Source: Candidatus Enterococcus ferrettii | GTDB taxonomy: Bacteria; Bacillota; Bacilli; Lactobacillales; Enterococcaceae | Direction: 5' to 3' | DNA: 54,585 nucleotides | Assembly: GCF_017377655.1 (NCBI RefSeq) | Contig: NZ_JAFREL010000053.1 | Location: 1-54,585, forward strand | Shown here: in pieces, positions 25,344 through 33,167 of the stretch | Layout: each line of letters starts with the position of its first letter | Position numbering within the stretch: position 1 is the first letter of the stretch | Program-made: the position numbers and the translations under genes | The notes under the pieces: generated by a model | Database searches by the model: none | What the model saw: the letters and a program-made list of their open reading frames with translations, nothing else | Told to the model about the DNA's origin: nothing

Positions 25344-26834
25344 TCAACGATATTTGCGGTAATAAATCAAACTTTTTACCAATAGATAACGTGAAGACGT
25401 GTGAGTAAATGAAATTCCTAATTGTTCTTGGGCTTTTTTCAACCGATACTTTATCGTATTATTATGCAGGAATAACGCATCAGCAGTATTGTTTATACTT
25501 TCATCAAAATCCAGAAAATAAGCAGCTAAAGTATCAATCATTTCTGTATCTTTTAAAACTTGAGAAAGGTTAATCGGTACAAAGTCGGTGGTTACATCCA
25601 CCACCAAGCTTAAATCTTCAGGAATAAATAGCGGCTTATTAGGAAATACCCGCAGTAAATCCTGCAGATTTCTTTCGATTAATTGCATTTTCTGTTGAAC
25701 GGTTGCTAGGGATGAAATCTGCTTTATCTGGAACAGAAACTCAGAGGAAGTTTTCCGCTTTAGACGTTCACCTTTGGTTGTATCCACTGTATTTCCGATC
25801 AGCCATTCGAACTTATTATCTTGATAATAAAGATTGCGAGGATACTCCTTGACTAATTCCTTTAACCGTTCTTCTCCTTTTTCCTTATAAAAACAATAAA
25901 AATCCATGGGGTGATTCACTATGATTCCTGCTTTTTTTGCTAAAAGATTGGCCATCGGGATATCCCCAGTTTGACAGGCAAAGAAGAATTGCTGACTGGT
26001 ATTTAGCAGTTGTTCTTCTCCGAAAAACTTCACCATCGTTTCAATCATTCGCTGCAGGCTATTCAACTGCGTGTCTGACAAAGGTTCTTTACGGAAAGCA
26101 GCCAACGAATACGGTTGAGACAAGGTGGGCAAATCCAACGAAACGCGTGTGTAGAAATAAACCGTCTGCTGCAATTCGATTACTGCATTCTTTTGTTTAG
26201 CAGCTGTCGATTGCTGTAGGTGATCTCTTAAGTGATGATCTAGACTTCTTGGCCAAGATTTCGAAACCAAAATATCTTGTTCCTCATTAAGCAGAAAAAG
26301 ACTGCACTTTAATTTATCAGATAAAATACTTAAGCCCGTTTCAATCTGATGCTGACCTTGAGGTAAATTCCGGATCGTTTCAATTAAAATATCCTGCTGG
26401 GCTTCAAATTGGGACTCTTCGCTATTTACATAGCTTAATACTTCAGCAATTACTTCGCTGTAACGCAGCTCCATCCGTTTTTCGGGCATCACAATCAGAA
26501 CCATATTCAGCTCTTCCATTTTATCAATCAACTGCTGTGATACTTCTGGCATGATAATACCAATGTAGTAAAGAATGATTCCTAGTTGACTATGCTGGTT
26601 TAAAATAGATACAATCTCTAATTGCTTCTCAACGCTATCAGCGATCTGCGCAAATGAGGTGATTACGAACTCATTGCCGGAATACTCCCCTTTGATAGGC
26701 ATCTGGTTATAGGCTGTCGGCTCAGAAACTTCCAGAACGGAAATAGTTGTCACTAGTCGTTCTAATTGATCCGCACCGGCTAAAACCTTTGCTCCTTCCA
26801 TGGATGGAATTTTTAGCATATCCTTTACATTCAT
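25344..26834 (-). CDS. PucR family transcriptional regulator
   Basis: 496 aa. The N-terminal PucR domain (about 5-125) starts V-K-D-M-L-K-I-P-S-M-E-G-A-K-V-L-A-G. The C-terminal HTH of the PucR/CdaR type (about 430-490) contains N-T-A-D-A-L-F-L-H-N-N-T-I-K-Y-R-L-K-K-A. PucR proteins usually activate purine or related catabolic genes in response to a pathway intermediate. It has its own AAGGAG start site and terminator and lies directly upstream of the NCS1 operon on the same strand. Confidence 0.88.
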   Translation of the reverse strand: MNVKDMLKIPSMEGAKVLAGADQLERLVTTISVLEVSEPTAYNQMPIKGEYSGNEFVITSFAQIADSVEKQLEIVSILNQHSQLGIILYYIGIIMPEVSQQLIDKMEELNMVLIVMPEKRMELRYSEVIAEVLSYVNSEESQFEAQQDILIETIRNLPQGQHQIETGLSILSDKLKCSLFLLNEEQDILVSKSWPRSLDHHLRDHLQQSTAAKQKNAVIELQQTVYFYTRVSLDLPTLSQPYSLAAFRKEPLSDTQLNSLQRMIETMVKFFGEEQLLNTSQQFFFACQTGDIPMANLLAKKAGIIVNHPMDFYCFYKEKGEERLKELVKEYPRNLYYQDNKFEWLIGNTVDTTKGERLKRKTSSEFLFQIKQISSLATVQQKMQLIERNLQDLLRVFPNKPLFIPEDLSLVVDVTTDFVPINLSQVLKDTEMIDTLAAYFLDFDESINNTADALFLHNNTIKYRLKKAQEQLGISFTHTSSRYLLVKSLIYYRKYR

Positions 26835-26977
26835 TGGGAGTCTCCTTTCTTTCGTAAACAGTTCTACTTATCCATTTTAATTCTTTTCTTATGTTAAATT
26901 AAACCACAAACTAGTTAATTTCACTAATAAGGTCGCTTGAGAGAAACTTTGACTCGGGATTGAATCGATATACTGAC

Positions 26978-27022
26978 AAAAAGCCACTGAGAGGATAGAC
27001 ACACATCGTCTCAGTGACTTTC
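26978..27022 (-). terminator. Terminator after the 85-aa hypothetical gene
   Basis: A 12-bp stem (AAGCCACTGAGA with TCTCAGTGACTT, one mismatch) closes a 16-nt loop. A T run follows on the minus strand. It lies just after the stop codon at 27033. Confidence 0.75.
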
Positions 27023-27032
27023 AATAGGAACA

Positions 27033-27290
27033 CTATTTTAGAAATTTAATCGCCATTTTATAGTATTCTTTAGTCATGGTATATCGGTTTAAATGATTCG
27101 TGTATTTGTACAATTTATTTTTCTTGCTATCAAAGTGTTTAGTGGTAAATAATACCTCTGGTTCCCTCAGAAGTAATTGCAAAACAGCCTTTTGCTCCTT
27201 ATAGCGCTGGGAGTCCTTCATGTCAGATAGACTTTTCAGTTCTAGTCTTTGCAGGTTCAGCTTTCTTAATCCTAAAATTATCTTCGACAT
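27033..27290 (-). CDS. Small basic hypothetical protein, 85 aa
   Basis: A lysine- and leucine-rich soluble protein beginning M-S-K-I-I-L-G-L-R-K-L-N-L with no membrane segment or known motif. The ribosome site GGGAGG stands 6 nt before the ATG, and a terminator follows directly, so it is a real monocistronic unit. The basic composition would allow nucleic-acid binding, but there is no evidence for it. It is divergent from the marR gene across a 178-bp gap. Confidence 0.6.
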   Translation of the reverse strand: MSKIILGLRKLNLQRLELKSLSDMKDSQRYKEQKAVLQLLLREPEVLFTTKHFDSKKNKLYKYTNHLNRYTMTKEYYKMAIKFLK

Positions 27291-27392
27291 TTTTTTCCTC
27301 CCATCTGGCCTTATAGCTTAATGTTACAATGGTTTATTACCGGTTGCAATGGTTTAAACTAGTAATTGTAAAAGCATCCTTATGCGCAGGGA

Positions 27393-27452
27393 TTGACATT
27401 CTAACCTCAATTAGTTAGTATACTAATTAACTGAAGTTAGTATACTAACTAA
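27393..27452 (+). promoter_or_regulatory. marR-nmrA promoter with two palindromic operators
   Basis: A consensus -35 (TTGACA, 27393-27398) and a -10 (TAGTAT, 27416-27421) are 17 bp apart. The motif TTAGTATACTAA occurs twice, at about 27415-27426 and 27437-27448, the first covering the -10. This is the usual layout for MarR autorepression. Confidence 0.7.
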
Positions 27453-27468
27453 TAAAAGGAGCTTAATT

Positions 27469-27882
27469 ATGGATTCTGGCTACTTATTAATGAATATATC
27501 TAAGCAATTAAAATATGATCTGAACCAGGCGCTGATCAAAAATGGCGTAACGGTACAGCAATGGGCAGTTATTCAGCAAATTCATCAGAGAAAAGAGTCT
27601 ACAGTTGCTGAATTGTCCTTTCGACTGGGTATGGATAAGCCGACCGTTTCAGGTATTGTGAAGAGACTTGAGAATAAGCAGCTGCTAAAAAAGCGACCAA
27701 ATCCTTCAGACCAACGTTCTTCACTATTGCTGTTAACTGAATCAGGAGAAGCTATTTTGAAGAAATGCCAGAAAATCAGTGAACAAATTCTTGAAAATAG
27801 TCTCTCCATTTTATCCTATGAGGAACAGCAAACCTTGAATTCTTTACTCACTAAAGTCAACCAAGAGAAGAGGAAACTTTAA
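27469..27882 (+). CDS. MarR family transcriptional regulator
   Basis: A 137-aa winged-helix repressor. The HTH (about 43-75) contains S-T-V-A-E-L-S-F-R-L-G-M-D-K-P-T-V-S-G-I-V, and the wing D-Q-R-S-S-L-L-L-L-T-E-S-G near 81-93 is typical. Its promoter has twin palindromes over the -10. The stop overlaps the ATG of the NmrA-like gene by one base (TAATG), so the two are one operon. It probably represses that oxidoreductase until an electrophile, phenolic or similar ligand appears; the ligand is unknown. Confidence 0.88.
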   Translation: MDSGYLLMNISKQLKYDLNQALIKNGVTVQQWAVIQQIHQRKESTVAELSFRLGMDKPTVSGIVKRLENKQLLKKRPNPSDQRSSLLLLTESGEAILKKCQKISEQILENSLSILSYEEQQTLNSLLTKVNQEKRKL

Positions 27883-28754
27883 TGGATCATATCCTGATCA
27901 TTGGCGGAACCGGTAATATTGGTTTTCCTTTAATAGAATGTTTAGCTAAAAATACGGATGTTAGCATGACTGTTGGTGTCCGTGAGGTGAAAAAGTCTCA
28001 AGAAAGATTCAACGATGTAGAGAATCTTTCGCTTGTTCCCTTTGATTTTCTAGATCCAACTACCTTTCCTGGAGCGTTTTCTGGTGTAAACAAGATTTTT
28101 TTCATTCGACCACCACAACTTGCTAAACCAAAGGAAGACATGGCTCCCTTTTTGCGTTATGCTCAGCAGCAAAGTATTCAACAAATTGTGTTTGTTTCCT
28201 TAATAGGTGTGGAAAAAAATCCAGTTACCCCTCACCATCAAATTGAAAAAATGATTCGTGAGCTGAAAATCCCTCACACTTTTATTCGGCCAAGTTTTTT
28301 TATGCAAAATCTGAATACGACGCACCTGGAGGATATTCAGCATAATCACGACTTGTTTATTCCTGCCGGTCATGCAAAAACAAGCTTCATCGACACTAGG
28401 GATATAGGTGAAGCCGCAGCGATTTGTTTAACTGATCCTCAATATTTGAATCAGGAACTGGAGATTACAGGTCCAAAGGCTTTGACCTACATGGAGATTG
28501 CCAGTAAGATGAGTCGGATTTTGGGAACAACGATTACTTACAGCAAACCTAGCTTGTTCAAGTTTCGCCGCACGATGCTTAAACAAGGCCTGCCGAAAGA
28601 ATTTGTCAATGTTATGGTGATCTTGTATTTGATTACCCAGTTAGGCAATGCTAAAAAAGTAACTAATACCTTAGAAAAAATATTGCAGCATCCCCCTCGA
28701 ACTATTGAGGATTATATCAATGATTACAAGGATTGCTTTACAGCTAAAGAATAG
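27882..28754 (+). CDS. NmrA-like NAD(P)-binding protein (atypical SDR)
   Basis: 290 aa. The N-terminal Rossmann motif G-G-T-G-N-I-G-F-P-L-I-E (residues 8-19) binds NAD(P). The R-P-S-F-F-M-Q-N-L segment near 137 is typical of NmrA/QorB-type proteins (azoreductase- or quinone-reductase-like, or redox sensors). The C-terminal half is helical. No S-Y-K triad is evident. It is translationally coupled to the marR gene and followed by a terminator. Reduction of quinones or azo compounds is the usual guess. Confidence 0.8.
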   Translation: MDHILIIGGTGNIGFPLIECLAKNTDVSMTVGVREVKKSQERFNDVENLSLVPFDFLDPTTFPGAFSGVNKIFFIRPPQLAKPKEDMAPFLRYAQQQSIQQIVFVSLIGVEKNPVTPHHQIEKMIRELKIPHTFIRPSFFMQNLNTTHLEDIQHNHDLFIPAGHAKTSFIDTRDIGEAAAICLTDPQYLNQELEITGPKALTYMEIASKMSRILGTTITYSKPSLFKFRRTMLKQGLPKEFVNVMVILYLITQLGNAKKVTNTLEKILQHPPRTIEDYINDYKDCFTAKE

Positions 28755-28765
28755 AAATAGACAGG

Positions 28766-28792
28766 AGCAGTTCTAATGAGGACTGCTTTTTT
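28766..28792 (+). terminator. Terminator of the marR-nmrA operon
   Basis: A 9-bp stem (AGCAGTTCT with AGGACTGCT, one G-U pair) with a 4-nt loop, followed by six T. Confidence 0.85.
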
Positions 28793-28856
28793 CAGTTGTA
28801 TCCTTTTTTTACTAAAGGCTTAGCTAAAATAATTGTATTTTTCTTCACAAGGTGTA

Positions 28857-28911
28857 TTGACAACCCTAGTAACACTCAGGTACTCTTTTTATAAGGTCAA
28901 CAAATTGTTGA
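28857..28911 (+). promoter_or_regulatory. SDR gene promoter and palindrome
   Basis: A consensus -35 (TTGACA, 28857-28862) is 18 bp from TACTCT (28881-28886). The spacer carries a partly symmetric CCTAGTAACACTCAGG, reminiscent of MerR-type promoters. Downstream, a perfect 15-bp palindrome TCAACAAATTGTTGA (28897-28911) could be a second operator. No regulator gene adjoins. Confidence 0.45.
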
Positions 28912-28961
28912 TTTGACAAAAATGAAAGCAGTTACTAAAAAAACAGATCGGGGATGGGTAA

Positions 28962-29729
28962 ATGTTTGATTTAACAGGAAAAGTTGCTGTAGTTACTGGC
29001 GCGAGTAGTGGATTAGGTCGCGATGCAGCGATTGCTTACGCTGAAGCTGGCGCTGATGTGGTCTTATTGGCCAGAAGACTGGAGCGTTTGGAAGAGGTTG
29101 CAACAGAAATCAAAGAAATGGGCCGCGATGTTTTACCAATCAAGATGGACGTTACCGATGAAGAAAATGTAAAAGAAGGCATTCAAAAAGCTTTTGACCA
29201 TTTTGGTCATTTAGATATCCTGTTGAACAATGCCGGAATTGCGGTTGGCGGCGGCGTACATCAGTTATCTGTTGAAGATTTTGACAAATCAATGGATGTT
29301 AACGTTAAAGGCATTTTCTTAGTGAGTAAATACGTAGTCCCTCATATGATGGACAACAAATATGGCCGAATCGTCAACGTTGCTTCAGTTAATGCGATCA
29401 TGGCTGACAAAGCGGATGTTTTCATTCGTCATTCATACAACGCCAGCAAATCAGCTGTTTTAGGTCTTACATTAGGAATGGCTGCTTCGTATGGTAAATA
29501 CAACATCACTGTTAATGCGATTGGACCGGGGCTATTCGAATCAGAAATGACCGAAGATACATTATTTAAATCAGAGGACTTCCTTAACCTGTATAATGGG
29601 ACAAACCCAATGTGCCGTCCAGGTAAACAAGGCGAACTGAACGGAACCATTCTGTATTTCTCGAGTGACGGCTCAAGCTATACAACAGGCCAATTCATTG
29701 TTGTTGACGGTGGAGGCACAATTGTTTAA
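28962..29729 (+). CDS. SDR family oxidoreductase
   Basis: A classical short-chain dehydrogenase of 255 aa. The cofactor loop is T-G-A-S-S-G-L-G (12-19), N-N-A-G lies near 89, and the catalytic Tyr159-x-x-x-Lys163 is in Y-N-A-S-K. The C-terminal G-Q-F-I-V-V-D-G-G-G is typical. Members act on gluconate, sugars or 3-oxoacyl groups; the substrate cannot be assigned here. It stands alone between a regulated promoter and a good terminator. Confidence 0.9.
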   Translation: MFDLTGKVAVVTGASSGLGRDAAIAYAEAGADVVLLARRLERLEEVATEIKEMGRDVLPIKMDVTDEENVKEGIQKAFDHFGHLDILLNNAGIAVGGGVHQLSVEDFDKSMDVNVKGIFLVSKYVVPHMMDNKYGRIVNVASVNAIMADKADVFIRHSYNASKSAVLGLTLGMAASYGKYNITVNAIGPGLFESEMTEDTLFKSEDFLNLYNGTNPMCRPGKQGELNGTILYFSSDGSSYTTGQFIVVDGGGTIV

Positions 29730-29741
29730 TTAACCAGCTAA

Positions 29742-29957
29742 CTAAATGAAACGCTGACCGATCGGGTCGGCGTTTTTTTGTAGATTGGAGCTTGAGATAT
29801 GCAGCATGAAGGTCAGATAATTATTTTCGCTTCTCACTAAACAGGCATACGTTGATTTCCGTTCTTTAGACATGCTTAGCACGACTGACAGTTCACCTTC
29901 GCTTAACTGAGAAATAATCGCCTTTTTAATGCGTAGATCATCCTTTAATCCCACCAA
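29742..29957 (-). CDS. Doubtful small ORF, 71 aa, downstream of the ABC permease
   Basis: A frame with protein-like composition (charged helices, then Y-A-C-L-V-R-S-E-N-N-Y-L) runs from a TTG inside the T run of the permease terminator to 29742, overlapping the SDR terminator. No ribosome site or promoter is evident. It may be a gene remnant or the tail of an extended transcript. I recognise no family. Confidence 0.3.
   Translation of the reverse strand: MVGLKDDLRIKKAIISQLSEGELSVVLSMSKERKSTYACLVRSENNYLTFMLHISSSNLQKNADPIGQRFI
29748..29779 (+). terminator. Terminator after the SDR gene
   Basis: A stem ACGCTGACC/GGTCGGCGT with a short loop, followed by seven T. Confidence 0.85.
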
Positions 29958-29998
29958 AAAATCTTGCAGACTGAGAAGCTTCAGCTTGCAAGATTTCG
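29958..29998 (-). terminator. Terminator of the ABC transporter operon
   Basis: Arms ATCTTGCA/TGCAAGAT with inner CTGA/TCAG pairing. On the minus strand six T follow. It lies directly after the permease stop at 30003. Confidence 0.75.
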
Positions 29999-30002
29999 TG
30001 AT

Positions 30003-32027
30003 TTACAACAATAGTTTTCTTTGGTAACGATAGGTTAAATAGAAGAAAATACTATAAACGATTAGTAAAATACCAAAGAACAGGTATACAAACCAGTAAT
30101 CAGCACTTTCAACAACTTGGGAAAAGACATAGATAGCAAAGAAGCTGTGGATTAATCCTAAAAGTACTGGTGGAAAGAATAACATCTGATTCTCCCGATA
30201 AATCAGTTGTTTCAAATCCTTTTGATTAATTCCTAAATGACTCAATAAACGGTAGCGTTCTTTTTGGTTGCTAGTGTCTGAAAGCTGCCGCAGACTAACC
30301 GTACTAGCCGTAATGACAATAAAAATCATCACTACGAAGGTAAAGACAAACAAAGACAGGCCGGCACTGCTTCGACTGGTACGATAAGTCTCTTCATACG
30401 AAACATAATTTGCTCGATACGTAGCAAAGCGATTGGGATTGCTGCTGTGATCATCTCCTGAAATTAATTCCCCAGTCAACTGTTTGTCCTTCCAGTTTAA
30501 CTCATACGTAATCGGATCAATCCAGTCGTAATTGATTTTCTTTTCCACTAGCTGACTTAGCTTAGCTTCCTGATCATCCGGAACATTTACAGCCTCTAAC
30601 TGATAAGTAATCCCATTTACTTTTTGGAATAATTCATCTGATACCACCAATAAATTTTGTCCATAGTGCAGTGAAGGATCTCCCATATAATTGGTTTCCA
30701 AGCGCCGTACTTCTAGCTTTTCATCGATTAAATTAACCGTACGGCTGTAGTGCCAATACTCCCTAAAAACAGGTTGGAATGGTGTCAGCATCACTGCGTC
30801 ATTAGTATCTTTTAACTGAATATCTGCAAGGCGAAGACTCAGCTGTTGAAATTTCTGATACGTTGATAAAGCAACTAGATCAATAACCTCCGGACGTTCC
30901 TCCACTCCTTCCCCAGTAACCATAAGCGGCTGGATACCGCCAACAGACTTAAACGTAAGTGTCTGCTGTTCAAAGGAGGGCATTTTTTCTTGAATTATGG
31001 GTGCTACTTGTTCAAAGCTTCCTCGATCCATCATCAAAGACACCGGCGCCACTTCGGTTACCCGATTCATCTGAATCGAAACAGTAGCCGCTGTTGCCCC
31101 TAGAAAGGTCAAAGCCAAGCCTAAGAAAATCGTGACTGTTCCCAAAAAGTTACGCTCCCGGTAAGAACGAAACAACCCTTCACTGCGAGAAAGCACCCGC
31201 AAATTGTGATAACTTCGGCTCGTCCTGCGGATATAGAACCAGCGTAAGGTGTAATTGTAAAAGAGATAGGTTCCCACCACACAAACAGCAAAAATGCCTA
31301 GCATGGTGTTGAGGTTCGCTCGCAGAAAACCGAATTGCTGAATGAACAAATTAACTACCTTTATATAGAAAACGGCAGCCGTCCACCCCGAAATTAAAAG
31401 TAGTGCACCTAAAATGGCAAGCACTTTTTGCCCCATGTTCAGGTGAGAAATTCTACGTCGCGGCTTCTCCTCTTTTCGAAAAGACGATAGCCGGTAGCCT
31501 GATACCAGCCATAGAGTCTGCAGTGAAACCAAACCTAAAATAATTAATAGCACAAGACCAGTAGTACCTACTGCGTTGGCAGAAAAGAAAAATTTCACCT
31601 GTACTGACAAATCCATTGCTTTCAGAAGGACCATGCTGAACAATCGTGAAAATAGAATCCCAAGTAGAATCCCGCTAATAAATGACAGCAAGCCAATAAA
31701 CAAGAATTCAAAAATAAACAACAGACAGATTTGGTAGTATTTTAACCCGTATAAATGAAAAACTGCTACATCCTTTCGCCGATTTTCAATCAGAAAACGA
31801 CTGGCACTCAGCATGAAAAAAATTAGAATTAAAACAATCAGCAGACTGCCTAATGCCAGCATTGTTACAATATTATTTCCTGTAGCTGCTCCTCGCTGCG
31901 ACAACTGTTCATTATTCATGGTCGTAAAGGAATAATACACCATCACAGCAAACACCATGCTGAAGAAAAACAACAAGTACCCTTTAGCCTGCTTTTTAAA
32001 ACTCTTCCAGGCCAATTTGATCAGCAT
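30003..32027 (-). CDS. BceB-like ABC transporter permease (FtsX domains)
   Basis: 674 aa with about ten membrane helices: four N-terminal, a middle group, a large extracellular domain of about 200 residues (roughly 320-540), then three C-terminal helices with an FtsX-type core. This is the BceB/VraG plan for bacitracin and peptide-antibiotic resistance and sensing. The ATG at 32027 has AGGAGGG 8 nt upstream; a longer frame to 32066 has none. The start overlaps the ATPase gene by 32 nt. No BceRS two-component genes adjoin, so the partner sensor must be elsewhere, or the transporter acts alone. Confidence 0.87.
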   Translation of the reverse strand: MLIKLAWKSFKKQAKGYLLFFFSMVFAVMVYYSFTTMNNEQLSQRGAATGNNIVTMLALGSLLIVLILIFFMLSASRFLIENRRKDVAVFHLYGLKYYQICLLFIFEFLFIGLLSFISGILLGILFSRLFSMVLLKAMDLSVQVKFFFSANAVGTTGLVLLIILGLVSLQTLWLVSGYRLSSFRKEEKPRRRISHLNMGQKVLAILGALLLISGWTAAVFYIKVVNLFIQQFGFLRANLNTMLGIFAVCVVGTYLFYNYTLRWFYIRRTSRSYHNLRVLSRSEGLFRSYRERNFLGTVTIFLGLALTFLGATAATVSIQMNRVTEVAPVSLMMDRGSFEQVAPIIQEKMPSFEQQTLTFKSVGGIQPLMVTGEGVEERPEVIDLVALSTYQKFQQLSLRLADIQLKDTNDAVMLTPFQPVFREYWHYSRTVNLIDEKLEVRRLETNYMGDPSLHYGQNLLVVSDELFQKVNGITYQLEAVNVPDDQEAKLSQLVEKKINYDWIDPITYELNWKDKQLTGELISGDDHSSNPNRFATYRANYVSYEETYRTSRSSAGLSLFVFTFVVMIFIVITASTVSLRQLSDTSNQKERYRLLSHLGINQKDLKQLIYRENQMLFFPPVLLGLIHSFFAIYVFSQVVESADYWFVYLFFGILLIVYSIFFYLTYRYQRKLLL

Positions 32028-32796
32028 TGGTCTTCCCTCCTCCACCGATGGTTGCCTGCATATCAATTACTTTTTCAAAGAAGGCTTGTCTTGACGAACG
32101 GCGAACAATTTCAGAAAAGAATTTGCCGTCCTTGATAAACAACACCCGGTTACAATAGCTGGCAGTATACGGATCATGGGTTACCATCAGGATCGTCGTA
32201 TCCTCATGAAGGTTAATCTCTGCTAAATAATGGAGAAAGTCCGCTGATGATTTTGAATCCAACGATCCGGTGGGTTCATCCGCAAAAAGAATCTTTGGCT
32301 GGGTGATTAAAGCTCTCGCGGCAGCAGTCCGTTGTCTTTGTCCCACTGAAATTTCTTCCGGATAGCGATCCAAAATGCCTGTAATATCTAGTATGCTGGC
32401 ATAATGCTTTAAACGTTGCTGCATCTGTTCATAGGTCATTTTGCTAACCGTTAAGGGCAGCAGAATGTTGTCTTCCACACTTAGACTGTCGATCAAATTA
32501 AACTCTTGGAAAATAAAGCCTAAGTTTTCTCGCCGAAAATCAGTCAGCTGGCTATCCCGCATCTGAGTAATGTTCTGGCCATCGATACGGACAGTTCCCA
32601 TAGTGGGTAGTAATATAGTAGATAAAATATTCATCAATGTCGTTTTACCGGCTCCGCTAGGGCCCATGATCCCAACGAACTCTCCTTCTTCAATCGAGAA
32701 GTTCAAATCGTTTAGCACACTGACTTTATTGCTGCGATTTCCGTAGCTTTTACTCAGATGTTGAACGTCAATCATTTTCTTCATATTATTTTGCAC
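31996..32796 (-). CDS. BceA-like ABC transporter ATP-binding protein
   Basis: 266 aa. Walker A is G-P-S-G-A-G-K-T (45-52), the Q-loop lies in F-I-F-Q-E-F, Walker B is I-L-F-A-D-E-P-T-G-S-L-D, and the H-loop is in V-T-H-D. The ABC signature is unusual: S-V-G-Q-R-Q-R instead of S-G-G-Q-Q-Q-R. It powers the FtsX-type permease encoded next to it. The best start is uncertain among ATGs at 32796, 32784 and 32775. Confidence 0.88.
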   Translation of the reverse strand: MQNNMKKMIDVQHLSKSYGNRSNKVSVLNDLNFSIEEGEFVGIMGPSGAGKTTLMNILSTILLPTMGTVRIDGQNITQMRDSQLTDFRRENLGFIFQEFNLIDSLSVEDNILLPLTVSKMTYEQMQQRLKHYASILDITGILDRYPEEISVGQRQRTAAARALITQPKILFADEPTGSLDSKSSADFLHYLAEINLHEDTTILMVTHDPYTASYCNRVLFIKDGKFFSEIVRRSSRQAFFEKVIDMQATIGGGGKTNADQIGLEEF

Positions 32797-32894
32797 TCCG
32801 ACAAAGCGCGTCAGCTCGTGCTTCCCACTTCCTTTAAAGAAATATTTGTGTGATTCCTCATAAATTCTAATGTTTTCTTAGTTAGTTTTATGGT

Positions 32895-32953
32895 ATCATA
32901 TCTAAGGCGAAATAAGGTGACGGACGTCTAATGATCGTCTGACAAATTTGTCA
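32895..32953 (-). promoter_or_regulatory. BceR-like operator and promoter of the ABC operon
   Basis: A perfect 14-bp palindrome TGACAAATTTGTCA (32940-32953) lies upstream of a -10 TATGAT (32895-32900) whose -35 is poor. Palindromes of the T-x-ACA...TGT-x-A type upstream of weak promoters are typical targets of BceR-family response regulators. Confidence 0.5.
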
Positions 32954-33041
32954 TGTGAAGGATTTTTTTTGCGTTATTTTTCACAAAAACAACGATAATT
33001 AAATATGATGACCCGTAGTTTTCATTGAACTTTTCAATCAC

Positions 33042-33067
33042 AAAGCACACTATATATAGTGTGCTTT
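33042..33067. terminator. Perfect 26-bp palindrome able to act as a terminator
   Basis: 13-bp arms (AAAGCACACTATA) meet without a spacer, and T runs follow on the plus strand. Its centre is NrdR box 1. It could block transcription entering from the left, but its main role may be as the operator. Confidence 0.45.
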
Positions 33068-33130
33068 TTCGTTTTTTAACCAAAATACCCCCTATATATC
33101 GTTGCATCTTAGCGCAAAATGCTATATGAT
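33047..33130 (+). promoter_or_regulatory. nrdD promoter with tandem NrdR boxes
   Basis: Box 1, ACACTATATATAGTGT (33047-33062), matches the NrdR consensus perfectly. Box 2 (core CTATATATCG, 33092-33101) is degenerate and begins 42 bp further, four helical turns. It touches the -35 TTGCAT (33102-33107). The -10 is TATGAT (33125-33130), 17 bp later. NrdR, an ATP/dATP-sensing repressor, is expected to bind both. Confidence 0.85.
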
Positions 33131-33167
33131 TAACTAGTCGAATTTAAAAAGAAACGGAGTGGTTGAT

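Larger units (their letters stand above)
32797..33167. other. Divergent control region between the ABC operon and nrdD
   Basis: It contains the BceR-like site toward the ABC genes and two NrdR boxes plus the nrdD promoter toward nrdD. No gene is visible. Confidence 0.55.
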
